64,000 nucleotides of DNA, taken from NCBI GenBank assembly GCA_035547835.1, contig DASZTW010000008.1, positions 186,001 through 250,000 of the forward strand. Reading direction: 5' to 3'. The DNA comes from Acidimicrobiales bacterium (GTDB taxonomy: Bacteria; Actinomycetota; Acidimicrobiia; Acidimicrobiales; Iamiaceae). Each line of letters begins with the position of its first letter. Position 1 is the stretch's first letter. The notes below the pieces were generated by a model. It saw only the letters and a program-made list of their open reading frames with translations. It did no database searches and had not been told where the DNA came from. Below are positions 1-11,648 of this stretch, piece after piece. The position numbers were made by a program, and so were the translations under genes.

Positions 1-1412
1 CGCCGTACCGGGTGGTCGACCCGGGCCGACCCACCGAGGTCGTCACCCACGCGCCCGCGGCCAGCGCCGCGCAGGTCGACGCGGCGGTCGCCGCTGCGAC
101 GGCCGCCGGGCCTGGCTGGTCGGGCCTGTCACTCGAAGAGCGCATCGCCTGGGTGGTGGCCGCGGCCGAGGTCGCGGTGCAGCCCGAGGAAGTCGAGCTG
201 TTGGCTCGGCCGCTCACTCGCGAGAACGGCAAGGTCCTGGCTGAAGCCGAGTTCGAAGTGGCAACGGTCAGCGCGATCGCCGAGACGTTCGCCGGCCTCG
301 CCCGCGAGGCGCTGATGCCGGTGCAGCTTCCCGACGGCGGTCGGGTCACGTTCCACCCACACGGGGTGGTGGCGGCCCTGTTGCCGTTCAACTGGCCGTT
401 GTCGGTGTGCATGACCAAGATCGCCCCGGCGCTGATGGCCGGCAACACAGTGGTGGTGAAGCCGCCGCCGACCTGCCCGGCCGTGGTCCTCTATGTGGCG
501 CGCCAGATGGCCGAAGTGCTGCCGCCGGGCGTGTTGAACACCGTGAGCGGTCCCGGCACCGACGTGGCCGAGGCGCTCGTCACCCAACCGGGTGTCGCCA
601 TGACCACGTTGACCGGCGGCGGGCAGGCCGGACGCGCCATCCTGCGGGCGTCCGCCGACCGGCTCGCACCTGCGCTGCTCGAGTTGGGCGGCAACGACGC
701 GGGGATCGTGGCTCCCGACGTCGAGCCGACCGAAGACGTCGCCGCCGACCTGTTCGACGCGGCCATGGCCAGCAGCGGGCAGGTGTGCACCGCGCTCAAA
801 CGGCTGTACGTGCCGGCGCGGCACCTCGACCAATGGGTCGAAGCCCTGGCCGTGTGCGCCGCGGCCACGGTGACCGGTCACGGCCTCAACCCCGACGTCA
901 CGCACGGACCGGTGCACACGGCCGCCGCCGAGGCCCGGGCCGCCACGCTGTTGGCCGAGGCCATGCGGTCGGGCGCCACCGTCGTGCAACCCGGTGGGCT
1001 CCACACGGGTCCGTCCGAGGTCGGCGGCCATTACGTGCGGCCGGCCGTCGTCGCCCGCCCCGACCCCACTTCGGCGCTGGTCACCGACGAGCAGTTCGCG
1101 CCGCTGCTGCCGGTGCTCGGCTACCGGGCGATCGGCGACGCGGTCACGGCCGCGAACAGCACGCGGTTCGGCCTCGGTGCATCGGTGTGGACGGCTGACG
1201 GCGAGCTCGCCAGCGCTGTGGCCGAGCAGCTCCGGGCGGGCACGGTGTACCGCAACGCCCACGGACCAGGTGGCCTCGACCCGCGGTTGCCGTTCGGTGG
1301 GTGGGGCGAGTCCGGCCTCGGCGTGGAGTTCGGCGTCGACGGCGTGCGGGCCTACACACGACCCCGGTCGCGCCCACGCCCCCGACCGTTGCCAGGCCCC
1401 GCGTCGCGCTGA
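1..1412 (+). CDS. Aldehyde dehydrogenase family protein, 5' end outside window
   Basis: NAD(P)-dependent oxidation of an aldehyde to an acid; the substrate cannot be told. The reading frame is open to the left edge and the first residues align with the middle of the usual ALDH N-terminus, so the start lies upstream; the GTG at position 12 is only the first in-window start codon. Numbering from that GTG, the family residues are visible: Asn127 in LLPFNWPL, Lys150 in VVVKPPP, the general-base Glu224 in LELGGNDAG and the catalytic Cys259 in SSGQVCTALK. The nucleotide-binding turn is TGGGQAGR rather than the common FTGS form. About 466 residues are present, near the full family length of 480-500. 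The C-terminus is Arg/Pro-rich. The gene is convergent with the next one. Confidence 0.85.
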   Translation, partial: PYRVVDPGRPTEVVTHAPAASAAQVDAAVAAATAAGPGWSGLSLEERIAWVVAAAEVAVQPEEVELLARPLTRENGKVLAEAEFEVATVSAIAETFAGLAREALMPVQLPDGGRVTFHPHGVVAALLPFNWPLSVCMTKIAPALMAGNTVVVKPPPTCPAVVLYVARQMAEVLPPGVLNTVSGPGTDVAEALVTQPGVAMTTLTGGGQAGRAILRASADRLAPALLELGGNDAGIVAPDVEPTEDVAADLFDAAMASSGQVCTALKRLYVPARHLDQWVEALAVCAAATVTGHGLNPDVTHGPVHTAAAEARAATLLAEAMRSGATVVQPGGLHTGPSEVGGHYVRPAVVARPDPTSALVTDEQFAPLLPVLGYRAIGDAVTAANSTRFGLGASVWTADGELASAVAEQLRAGTVYRNAHGPGGLDPRLPFGGWGESGLGVEFGVDGVRAYTRPRSRPRPRPLPGPASR

Positions 1413-1589
1413 GCGATACCGGCCTGATCGATCGGGTCGCCCGGCGGCCCGTCCGACCGCTTCGGGCTCAGCGGGTTCGGTCAGAGGGCCACCCACCAGC
1501 GGGCCCGGTGCGGCGGGGCAGGCGGGTGCCACCAACGCGCTGTGTCGGGCGGAAGTGGGTGCCGCCGGGCGGCCGTCCGCGGGTGCGGC

Positions 1590-2951
1590 CTACGCGTCGG
1601 TGTCGGGTGGCGCGACCTGCTCCGACGCTCGGATGGCCGACGAGTAGATGCCTTTCGCCATCAGCGACGGCGCTGCCTGGCGACGCCGCTGGTACAGCGC
1701 GGCGCGGATCCGGTGGACGGCGGCGTCGTCGGGCGCGGCGCGCGCGGCCCACTCGACGAGCTGGCACGCGAGCTCGAGGTCGCCCCCGTCAGCAACCTCA
1801 GAAGCCCGATCCGCCAGCCGGCCCGCGCCCCCGGCCATGGTCGCCACCTCCTCGGCTACCGACCGTTCCGGCGGGGGCGAGAGATGTGCGGGATCCGCGT
1901 CCCACCAGCCGCCGTACAGCCGCCAGATATTGCGCACCACGAACTCGGGCTCGTCGTACAGCGGCCGGAGGTACGGCCGGGCGAGGGTCTCGGCCGGCAC
2001 CTTCACCGTGTGGATCACCTCGTCGAGGTCGGCGCCGTCGTTCATGAGCGCGAGCGTCTGGTCGACCACCGTGTCGAGCGTGTCGGCCACGTCGGTGAGC
2101 ACGGCCCGGATGCGCTCGGCGCCGCCGATCGGCAACCCGTGTGCCGGCAGGAACAGCTCGGGCCCGCGGGCCACCATGTCGCGCAGGGCGGCGGCCCACT
2201 CGTCGGGGAACCGCTGCACCTTCTGCGGGTTGCCGGCATTGGGGAAGTTCCAGATCAGGAAGTCGCCGGCGCAGATGGCCTTGTGGTCAGGCAGCCACGC
2301 CCACGTGTGGTCGTCGGTCTCGCCGCGGGCGTGATGCAACTCGATGGTCGTGCCGCCGGTGAGCGCGGCGTCGAGCGTGCGGCTGCCGTGGTACGTGATG
2401 TCGGGCTCGGCCACGTCGTCGGGCAGGAAGCGGTCGAGCTTCGGTTGGCGGCCGCCGCTGCCGGTCGCGGTCGGGTCGAGCTCGGTCGCCGGGCCGGCGC
2501 CGATGTTCATGCGGGGGTTGGCCAGCCAGCCGAACTGCCGGCGGTTGATCAACAGGTTCCAGCCGTTCGTCCGGCGGTAGCGGTCGATGCGGTGCGGCAC
2601 GTTCGCGTGCCCGACGAACGTCGGCTTGGCGTGGCCGCGGTCGGCGGCGTCGGCCACGAACGCTCCCGACCCGCCGACGTGGTCGACGTGGCCATGGGTG
2701 TACACCAGGCTCCGCACCGGCTCGGTCGTCCAACCCCGGAGCGACGCCACCACGTCTCGGCCGGTCGCCACACCGCTCGAGTCGAACGCCACGAGCCCGT
2801 CGTCGGTGCGCAGGAGCACCACATGGCTGAACGACTCGACCACCGCGATCGCCGGCGCCACCTCCGACAGCTCGTTGGAGATCCGGTTCACGGGTTCGTC
2901 GACCACGCCGGAGTCGATGATGCGGGCGGAGAGCTCGAGCAGGTCAGCCAT
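1590..2951 (-). CDS. Alkyl-sulfatase-like metallo-beta-lactamase-fold hydrolase
   Basis: Binuclear metal hydrolase of the linear alkyl-sulfatase (SdsA1/BDS1-like) group. The metal site THGHVDH is at residues 85-91, followed by GGSGAF. The C-terminal third (from YGGWWD to the end) resembles the alkyl-sulfatase dimerisation domain. I start at the ATG at 2951 (MADLLEL, 453 residues). A GTG at 2978 would add nine residues that look non-native, and neither start has a strong ribosome-binding site. I see no signal peptide, so it is probably cytoplasmic, unlike secreted SdsA1. Substrate assignment is by family only; other alkyl-sulfatase-like MBL proteins act on different esters. Confidence 0.75.
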   Translation of the reverse strand: MADLLELSARIIDSGVVDEPVNRISNELSEVAPAIAVVESFSHVVLLRTDDGLVAFDSSGVATGRDVVASLRGWTTEPVRSLVYTHGHVDHVGGSGAFVADAADRGHAKPTFVGHANVPHRIDRYRRTNGWNLLINRRQFGWLANPRMNIGAGPATELDPTATGSGGRQPKLDRFLPDDVAEPDITYHGSRTLDAALTGGTTIELHHARGETDDHTWAWLPDHKAICAGDFLIWNFPNAGNPQKVQRFPDEWAAALRDMVARGPELFLPAHGLPIGGAERIRAVLTDVADTLDTVVDQTLALMNDGADLDEVIHTVKVPAETLARPYLRPLYDEPEFVVRNIWRLYGGWWDADPAHLSPPPERSVAEEVATMAGGAGRLADRASEVADGGDLELACQLVEWAARAAPDDAAVHRIRAALYQRRRQAAPSLMAKGIYSSAIRASEQVAPPDTDA

Positions 2952-3032
2952 GGCCCGCCGGTCTAGCGCACCCACCACGTTCCGGGCACCGCAGCGAGCC
3001 CCGGGGGCGCCGTCAGGTGCCCGGAATGGGGT

Positions 3033-3074
3033 TAGGGTCTGACGGTTCGTCAGATCCAGGGCGTTCGTCAGATC
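3033..3074 (+). promoter_or_regulatory. Promoter -10 with overlapping palindromic operator
   Basis: A TAGGGT -10-like hexamer at 3033-3038 is immediately followed by a perfect inverted repeat, TCTGACG-GTT-CGTCAGA (3038-3054). The half GTTCGTCAGATC (3045-3056) recurs as a direct repeat at 3063-3074, 18 bp downstream. Position and symmetry fit a TetR-type repressor site over the transcription start of the gene at 3101. The regulator is not encoded next to it. Confidence 0.6.
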
Positions 3075-3100
3075 GAGGCGATGTCGTCGGGGGAGTCACG

Positions 3101-3979
3101 GTGGCCGAGGAACCAGCAGCCGGTCGCAAGAAGTTCGGTGGACCGCCCGAGGGGGCGAAGAACCCGTACTGGATCTTGCCGTGGAAGGGCCCCTACGAGG
3201 TCAAGATCGGCCGGGCTCTGATCACGATGGTCGAGCCGCACGTCGGCCACGAGCGCGCGTACAACCGCTGGTACGAGGACGACCACTTCTACGCAGGGGC
3301 GATGGCGTTCCCGTGGATGATGGCGGGCCGCCGCTGGGTGGCACCCCGCCGGCTCTCCGCGCTGCGCTACCCCGAGCAGTCGCCGATCGCAGATCCGATC
3401 ACTGCGGGGCCGTACATCACGGTCTACTGGGTGGTCGACGGTCAGTTCGACGGCATGTTCAAGTGGAGCGTCAGCGTCAACCAGCGACTCGCTGACGACG
3501 ACCGCATCCACCACGAGCGCACGCACCTGTACACGTCGTTCCAGAGCCACCAGGTGACCGTGTACCGCGACGGCGAGGCGGGCCCCCGCGACATCCACGC
3601 GCTCGACTACCCGTACGCCGGGATGGTGATGGAAGTGGTCGACGCGCCCGACGCGGCAGGCCGGGGGGCGCTGCTCGACTGGCTGTGCGGCGACTACGTG
3701 CCCGAGGTGCTCGCCGGCACACCCGTCGCGATGTGCGTGCTGTTCAATCCCGAGCACATGCCGGGCGGGCCCGACTCCCACGTGCAGGACACGCCCGGCA
3801 TCGAGAACCGGGTGACGTTGCTGTACTTCTGCGAGCAGGACCCCGCCGAGCTGTGGGACGACGTGTTCGCCCACAACGGCGACAAGGTCGCGGCAGGCGG
3901 GCTCGGCCAGATCGTGTTCTCGTCGCCGTGGATCCCGACGTTGCCCGGTACCGACACGTACGTCGACGAGTTGCGCTGA
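3101..3979 (+). CDS. Unrecognised protein, possible tandem dimeric alpha/beta-barrel (EthD-like)
   Basis: A 292-residue cytoplasmic protein I cannot assign with confidence. I chose the GTG at 3101 because GGGGGA lies about ten bases upstream; an ATG at 3017 would place the operator inside the gene. Two segments, around GHERAYNRWYEDDHF and ALLDWLCGDYVPEV, resemble the W-Y-x-D/E-x-H/P signature of ferredoxin-like EthD/DABB domains, so it may be a two-domain fusion of that fold. That is inference from pattern only. It is rich in Trp, Tyr and His. It stands alone behind a palindromic operator, which suggests substrate-responsive expression, for instance in steroid, lipid or aromatic catabolism, but nothing in the neighbourhood proves this. 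Confidence 0.7.
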   Translation: MAEEPAAGRKKFGGPPEGAKNPYWILPWKGPYEVKIGRALITMVEPHVGHERAYNRWYEDDHFYAGAMAFPWMMAGRRWVAPRRLSALRYPEQSPIADPITAGPYITVYWVVDGQFDGMFKWSVSVNQRLADDDRIHHERTHLYTSFQSHQVTVYRDGEAGPRDIHALDYPYAGMVMEVVDAPDAAGRGALLDWLCGDYVPEVLAGTPVAMCVLFNPEHMPGGPDSHVQDTPGIENRVTLLYFCEQDPAELWDDVFAHNGDKVAAGGLGQIVFSSPWIPTLPGTDTYVDELR

Positions 3980-4018
3980 CCGCCGGGCGCGGCCGCCGCC
4001 GCGCCACCAGAGGCACCA

Positions 4019-4216
4019 CTAGGCGGTCTGGGAGTCGAGTTCCTCGCTGACGATCTTCATCCACTCGGCCATCGAGTCGGCGTGCTCGTTGCGGGTCACG
4101 TCCGACGGGTCGGGCTCTTCGATGTCGACGGGCTGATCCCACTTCGACGTGCGCGCCTGCTCCACCAGGTGCATCGGCGGCTTGTCGGGCATGCGCAACG
4201 TGATGTCGAGGATCAT
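4019..4216 (-). CDS. Small hypothetical protein
   Basis: A 65-residue acidic ORF (MILDITLRMP... to DSQTA) with balanced amino-acid content, unlike the Arg/Pro-rich false frames around it. The frame stays open far upstream, but that part is antisense-like sequence over thiD's end, so I use the internal ATG. No domain, signal or membrane segment is seen. It follows thiD on the same strand by about 150 bases and could be a trailing operon member. Function unknown; the ribosome-binding site is weak. Confidence 0.45.
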   Translation of the reverse strand: MILDITLRMPDKPPMHLVEQARTSKWDQPVDIEEPDPSDVTRNEHADSMAEWMKIVSEELDSQTA

Positions 4217-4370
4217 CCGGCGCAGCCGCCGCGCGGCCACACAGCCTGCCGCCTCGCGCCTCGCGTCCAGCATGCGGTCGTTCCGCCACCGCCGCAATGG
4301 CCTGTTCGGGGCATTGGTGCTCGGTCTTCCAGCTGCGCAGCGTGGATGACCGGACGCCGTCTGTGGGAGG

Positions 4371-5243
4371 TTACCGGGCTGCTTCGGAGGTGTGCGCGAC
4401 CGGGCCGTGGCCGGCGCCGAGGTCCCAGCCGGCGGAGCGGCCGAGTCGGTCGTGGACGAACGCCTTGGCGGCGCGCAGCGCGTCGAGCGGTGCGTCGCCC
4501 CGGGCGAGGTGGGCCGCGGTGGCGGCGGCGAAGGTGCAGCCGGTGCCATGGTCGTTGGCTGTCTCGACCCAGCGTGCGGTGAGCTCATGGGTCGACCCCG
4601 AGGCGGTCTCACAGGCCACGTCGATGGCCTGGCCGGCACCCGCACCGGGCAGATGCCCGCCCTTCACCACCACCCAAGTCGGGCCCTTGCCTGCCGTGGC
4701 GGCGGCGCGGGCGCGTGCGGCGAGCTCGACGGCAGCGGCGCGCTGGTCGTCGACGGTGGCGATCGCGTCGACCGGGTGACCCAACAAGACGGCGGCCTCC
4801 CGGGCGTTGGGCGTCACCACCGTCGCGTGGCCGAAGAGCAAGTGGAGGTACGCCGTCTCCGCGGCCTCGGCGAACAGGCGATCACCTGCCGACGACACCA
4901 GCACCGGGTCGACCACCAAGTTGGGGAGCCGACCTGCCGCGGCGAGCTCACCGACGGCCTGCATCACCTCGACGGTGGCGAGCATCCCCGTCTTGACGGC
5001 CGCGACCGGCAAGTCGCTCAGCACCGCGTCGAGCTGCGCTTCGAGCACCTCCACCGGCGGCACGTGCACGTGGGTGACGGCGTGGGTGTTCTGCGCGGTG
5101 AGGGCCGTGATGGCGCTCGTGCCGTGCACGCCGAGGGCAGCGAACGTGGTGAGGTCGGCCTGGATCCCGGCGCCGCCTCCAGAGTCGGACCCGGCGATCG
5201 TGAGCGCCACCGGGGGCGTGGGCTCGGGTGGCTCGGCGCTCAC
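4371..5243 (-). CDS. thiD: Hydroxymethylpyrimidine / phosphomethylpyrimidine kinase
   Basis: Phosphorylates HMP to HMP-P and HMP-PP, the pyrimidine half of thiamine phosphate. A ribokinase-fold protein of 290 residues. Visible: the N-terminal [13 protein letters not shown] substrate loop (about residues 18-30), KTGML (84-88), the central VVKGGH strand and the anion-hole motif DHGTGCTF near residue 233. Translation starts at a GTG that overlaps the stop of the preceding gene in a four-base GTGA, so it is translationally coupled as the last clear gene of the thiamine operon. The family is usually about 265-280 residues; the extra length is a Pro-rich N-terminus. Confidence 0.92.
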   Translation of the reverse strand: MSAEPPEPTPPVALTIAGSDSGGGAGIQADLTTFAALGVHGTSAITALTAQNTHAVTHVHVPPVEVLEAQLDAVLSDLPVAAVKTGMLATVEVMQAVGELAAAGRLPNLVVDPVLVSSAGDRLFAEAAETAYLHLLFGHATVVTPNAREAAVLLGHPVDAIATVDDQRAAAVELAARARAAATAGKGPTWVVVKGGHLPGAGAGQAIDVACETASGSTHELTARWVETANDHGTGCTFAAATAAHLARGDAPLDALRAAKAFVHDRLGRSAGWDLGAGHGPVAHTSEAAR

Positions 5244-5932
5244 GGCGTGCCCGGGTGGGCCGGCGCGGCCGTCGCGATGCGGTCGAGCAGCTCGCGGACC
5301 GCCGCCGCAGGGTGTGGCGCGCGCATCACCGCGCCCATCACCGCAAGACCGTGCGCGCCCCCCTCCAGGCACGCTGCGGCGGACTCGCTGGTCACCCCGC
5401 CGAGCGCGAACACCGGCACCGCGTGGCCGTCGAGCGCAGCTGTGCCGAGTGGCGGGCCGTAGCCCGGCTTCGAGGCCGTGGGGAACACGGGCGACAGCGT
5501 CACCCACGACGCGCCGGTCGCCACAGCCGTGGCCACATCTGCCGGGCTGTGGCACGACCGGCCGGACGGCAAGAGGACCCCGGTCGTCGTCGGTGCCGGC
5601 AGCGGGTCGCGTGCGGCGAAGTGCACGCCCCACGCATTGAGCTCGGCGGCCAGCTCCACGTCCGACGCCACCACCAGGTCGGCCCCGGTGCCGGCCAGCG
5701 CGTCGGCAACTTCTCGTGCCAAGGCGTGCCGGTCGGCGTCGCCCAGATCCTTCTCGCGGAACAGCACCAGCGGCGCGCCAGCTCCTGCCGCGGCGGCCAC
5801 GGTGTCGACCAGGGGTCGTCCGGCCGCCTGCGACTGGGCCCGGTCGGTCAGCACCAGCAGGCGTCCGAGGACCGCCGGTGACGCGGGTTCGGCGCGCCCG
5901 GGGTGCGTCGACCGAGTGTCCTGCGCCGCCAC
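5240..5932 (-). CDS. ThiE/TenI family protein, probably thiazole tautomerase (TenI-like)
   Basis: A 230-residue (beta-alpha)8 protein of the thiamine phosphate synthase superfamily, the second copy in this operon. The pattern differs from true ThiE. The Q-x-R-x-K pyrophosphate motif reads LFREK (residue 57 is Leu, not Gln), the ND motif reads SD (90-91), and GRSCHSPAD places His128 where TenI of Bacillus carries its catalytic His in a SVHS motif. TenI aromatises the thiazole product of ThiG, and the gene lies directly after thiG (nine bases) and is coupled to thiD by GTGA. TenI function is inference; a degenerate or alternative TMP synthase remains possible. Confidence 0.75.
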   Translation of the reverse strand: MAAQDTRSTHPGRAEPASPAVLGRLLVLTDRAQSQAAGRPLVDTVAAAAGAGAPLVLFREKDLGDADRHALAREVADALAGTGADLVVASDVELAAELNAWGVHFAARDPLPAPTTTGVLLPSGRSCHSPADVATAVATGASWVTLSPVFPTASKPGYGPPLGTAALDGHAVPVFALGGVTSESAAACLEGGAHGLAVMGAVMRAPHPAAAVRELLDRIATAAPAHPGTP

Positions 5933-5941
5933 GGTGCCCCG

Positions 5942-7030
<1,089 letters not shown>

Positions 7031-7034
<4 letters not shown>

Positions 7035-8253
7035 CGCGCTCCTGACGCGGCCGACGCCCCCACCGCGGCGCGGGACGTCCCGCGGGTGCGCGGCCCGCCC
7101 CGCCCGAAGCGATCGATCGTGAACGCTTCGACCACGGCCGGTGTGCGCCCGGCCACCACGATCTCGGCCACGGCGTCGGCGGTCACCGGCGTGAGCAGCA
7201 CGCCGTTGCGGAAGTGGCCGGTGGCGTGCACCAACCCGTGCACCGACCCGGTGCCGATGATCGGCGCGTTGTCAGGGCTGCCGGGCCGGAAGCCGACGAG
7301 GGTCTCGACCAGTTCGGCCTCGCTGATGCCGGGCACGAGCAGCGACGCATCGCGCAGCAACTCGTAGACGGCGCCGGCCGTCGGGCGGTGGTCCCACCCG
7401 CGCTCTTCGACCGTCGCGCCCACGATGATCCGTCCGTCGGGTCGCGGCACCAGGTACAAGCTGGTGCCGCGCACCAGCCCTCGCACCGCGTGTTGCAGCA
7501 ACGGTTCGCCCGGCTCGCCCCGCACGGTGAGGATCTGGCCTTTCACCGGGCGGGTCGGCGATCGGTCGTCGGGCGGGACACCCGGCAGGTCTGCGGACGC
7601 CGCACCCGTCGCGACCACCACCGCCTCAGCGGTCAGCTGCTCGCTGCCGGAGGGCCCGTTGTCGATCTCGACCCCGGTCACGTTGCGCCCGGCCCCGTCG
7701 AGCACGACGCGGCGCGCGGTTGCGCGGACCACCTGCACCCTGGTCCGCTCGCACGCCACGCGCAGCGCGGCGGTGACCGTGCGGGGGTCGACCCGATGGT
7801 CCCCGGCGACCCACAGACCGCTGCGCACCGTCGACGCCAGCATCGGCTCGAGGCGCCGGGCGTCGCTCGAACGCAGCCGCTCGGCGGCCAGGCCGAGCCG
7901 GCCGAGGTAGTCGGCAAGCGCGCCGAGCGCAGCGCGATCGTCGTTGTCGTAGGCCACGGCCAGCGTGCCGTCGGCTTCGTAGTCCACGGGTCGACCGCTG
8001 GCGTCGGCGAGCTCAGCGGCGAACCCCGGCCAGCGCCGGGCCGAGTCGAGGTTGAGCGCCAGCAGCGGCTCCTCGCCATAGTGCGCCTCGGTGACGGGAG
8101 CGAGCATCCCTGCGGCCACGTGCGACGCGCCGCTGGCCGGACTCGGGTCGACCACGGCCACCGTGGCACCGCGCTGAGCCAGGCGCCACGCGCAGGCGAG
8201 CCCGATGATGCCGCCGCCGACCACCACGACGTCCCGGTGGGTCGCGTGGCCGG

Positions 8254-8257
<4 letters not shown>
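7031..8257 (-). CDS. thiO: Glycine oxidase ThiO
   Basis: FAD flavoenzyme oxidising glycine to the imine used by ThiG. 408 residues of the DAAO/GlyOX family. The dinucleotide-binding motif VVVVGGGIIGLACAW is near residues 10-24, followed by acidic VVDP at the end of the second strand. C-terminal LVHATGHFRNGVLLTPVTAD is the family's FAD/substrate segment. The GTG start overlaps the stop of thiE (GTGA). Having thiO rather than thiH fits an aerobic organism. The C-terminal 25 residues are Arg/Ala-rich and not conserved. Confidence 0.9.
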
Positions 8258-10961
<2,704 letters not shown>

Positions 10962-11648
10962 TCAGGACTTGCGCCGCCTGCCCGTCGGGTCGCGCACCAG
11001 GCCGTGCAACACCAGCTCGAACTGGCGGTCGATGGCCTCGTCCACGTCGCCGAAGTCGAGTTGCGGCTTGGCGATCATCAGCGCCGACAGGCCGTGCACC
11101 GAGCTCCACAACGCCAGCGTGAGGTTGAACGCGCCCATCGCCGTGATCTCCGGCCGGACGGCGTCGCTCTCGAGCATCGCCTCGACGGCTTCGAGGAAAC
11201 CGCGGAACGTGGAGTGGTCCGACATGAACACATCGCCGAAGGCGTCGCGGTCTGACGGCAGCCTGCTCAGCAGCATCAGCCGGTAGTGCTCGGGGTGTTC
11301 GAGCGCGAAGTGGACGTAGGCCCGGCCTTGGCGGAACACCTCGGCGACGGGGTCGGTCTCGGGATCAGCCGAGTCGATCGCTTCTCCGAGCCGGTCGAAC
11401 TCGAGCCGGCAGACCTCGACCAGCAGGGCGGTCTTGTCGTCGAAGTGGCGGTAGATCGATGGCGGTGTGACGCCAACCCGTTCGGCGACGCCCCGGATGG
11501 ACACCGCATCTTCTGACCCGGTCTCCATCAGCAGCTCCTCGGCCGCTTCCAGGATCTCGGTGCGCAGCAGCTCCCCTTCGCCGCGCCGGGCCCGCGTGCG
11601 CGTTGCCGGCGGGCGAGCGGTCGTGGAGGCCCGCGTTGCAGAGGTCAT
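10962..11648 (-). CDS. TetR-family transcriptional regulator
   Basis: A 228-residue one-component repressor. The N-terminal helix-turn-helix reads SIRGVAERVGVTPPSIYRHF, followed by DDKTALL, the standard TetR recognition-helix pattern. The ligand domain contains FALEHPEHYRLMLL and LTLALWSSVHGLSALM, typical of the WHG-type C-terminal domain. The start overlaps the stop of the exporter gene (ATGA), so it is expressed with it. The palindrome upstream of the exporter is its probable operator, giving autoregulation. Confidence 0.88.
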   Translation of the reverse strand: MTSATRASTTARPPATRTRARRGEGELLRTEILEAAEELLMETGSEDAVSIRGVAERVGVTPPSIYRHFDDKTALLVEVCRLEFDRLGEAIDSADPETDPVAEVFRQGRAYVHFALEHPEHYRLMLLSRLPSDRDAFGDVFMSDHSTFRGFLEAVEAMLESDAVRPEITAMGAFNLTLALWSSVHGLSALMIAKPQLDFGDVDEAIDRQFELVLHGLVRDPTGRRRKS

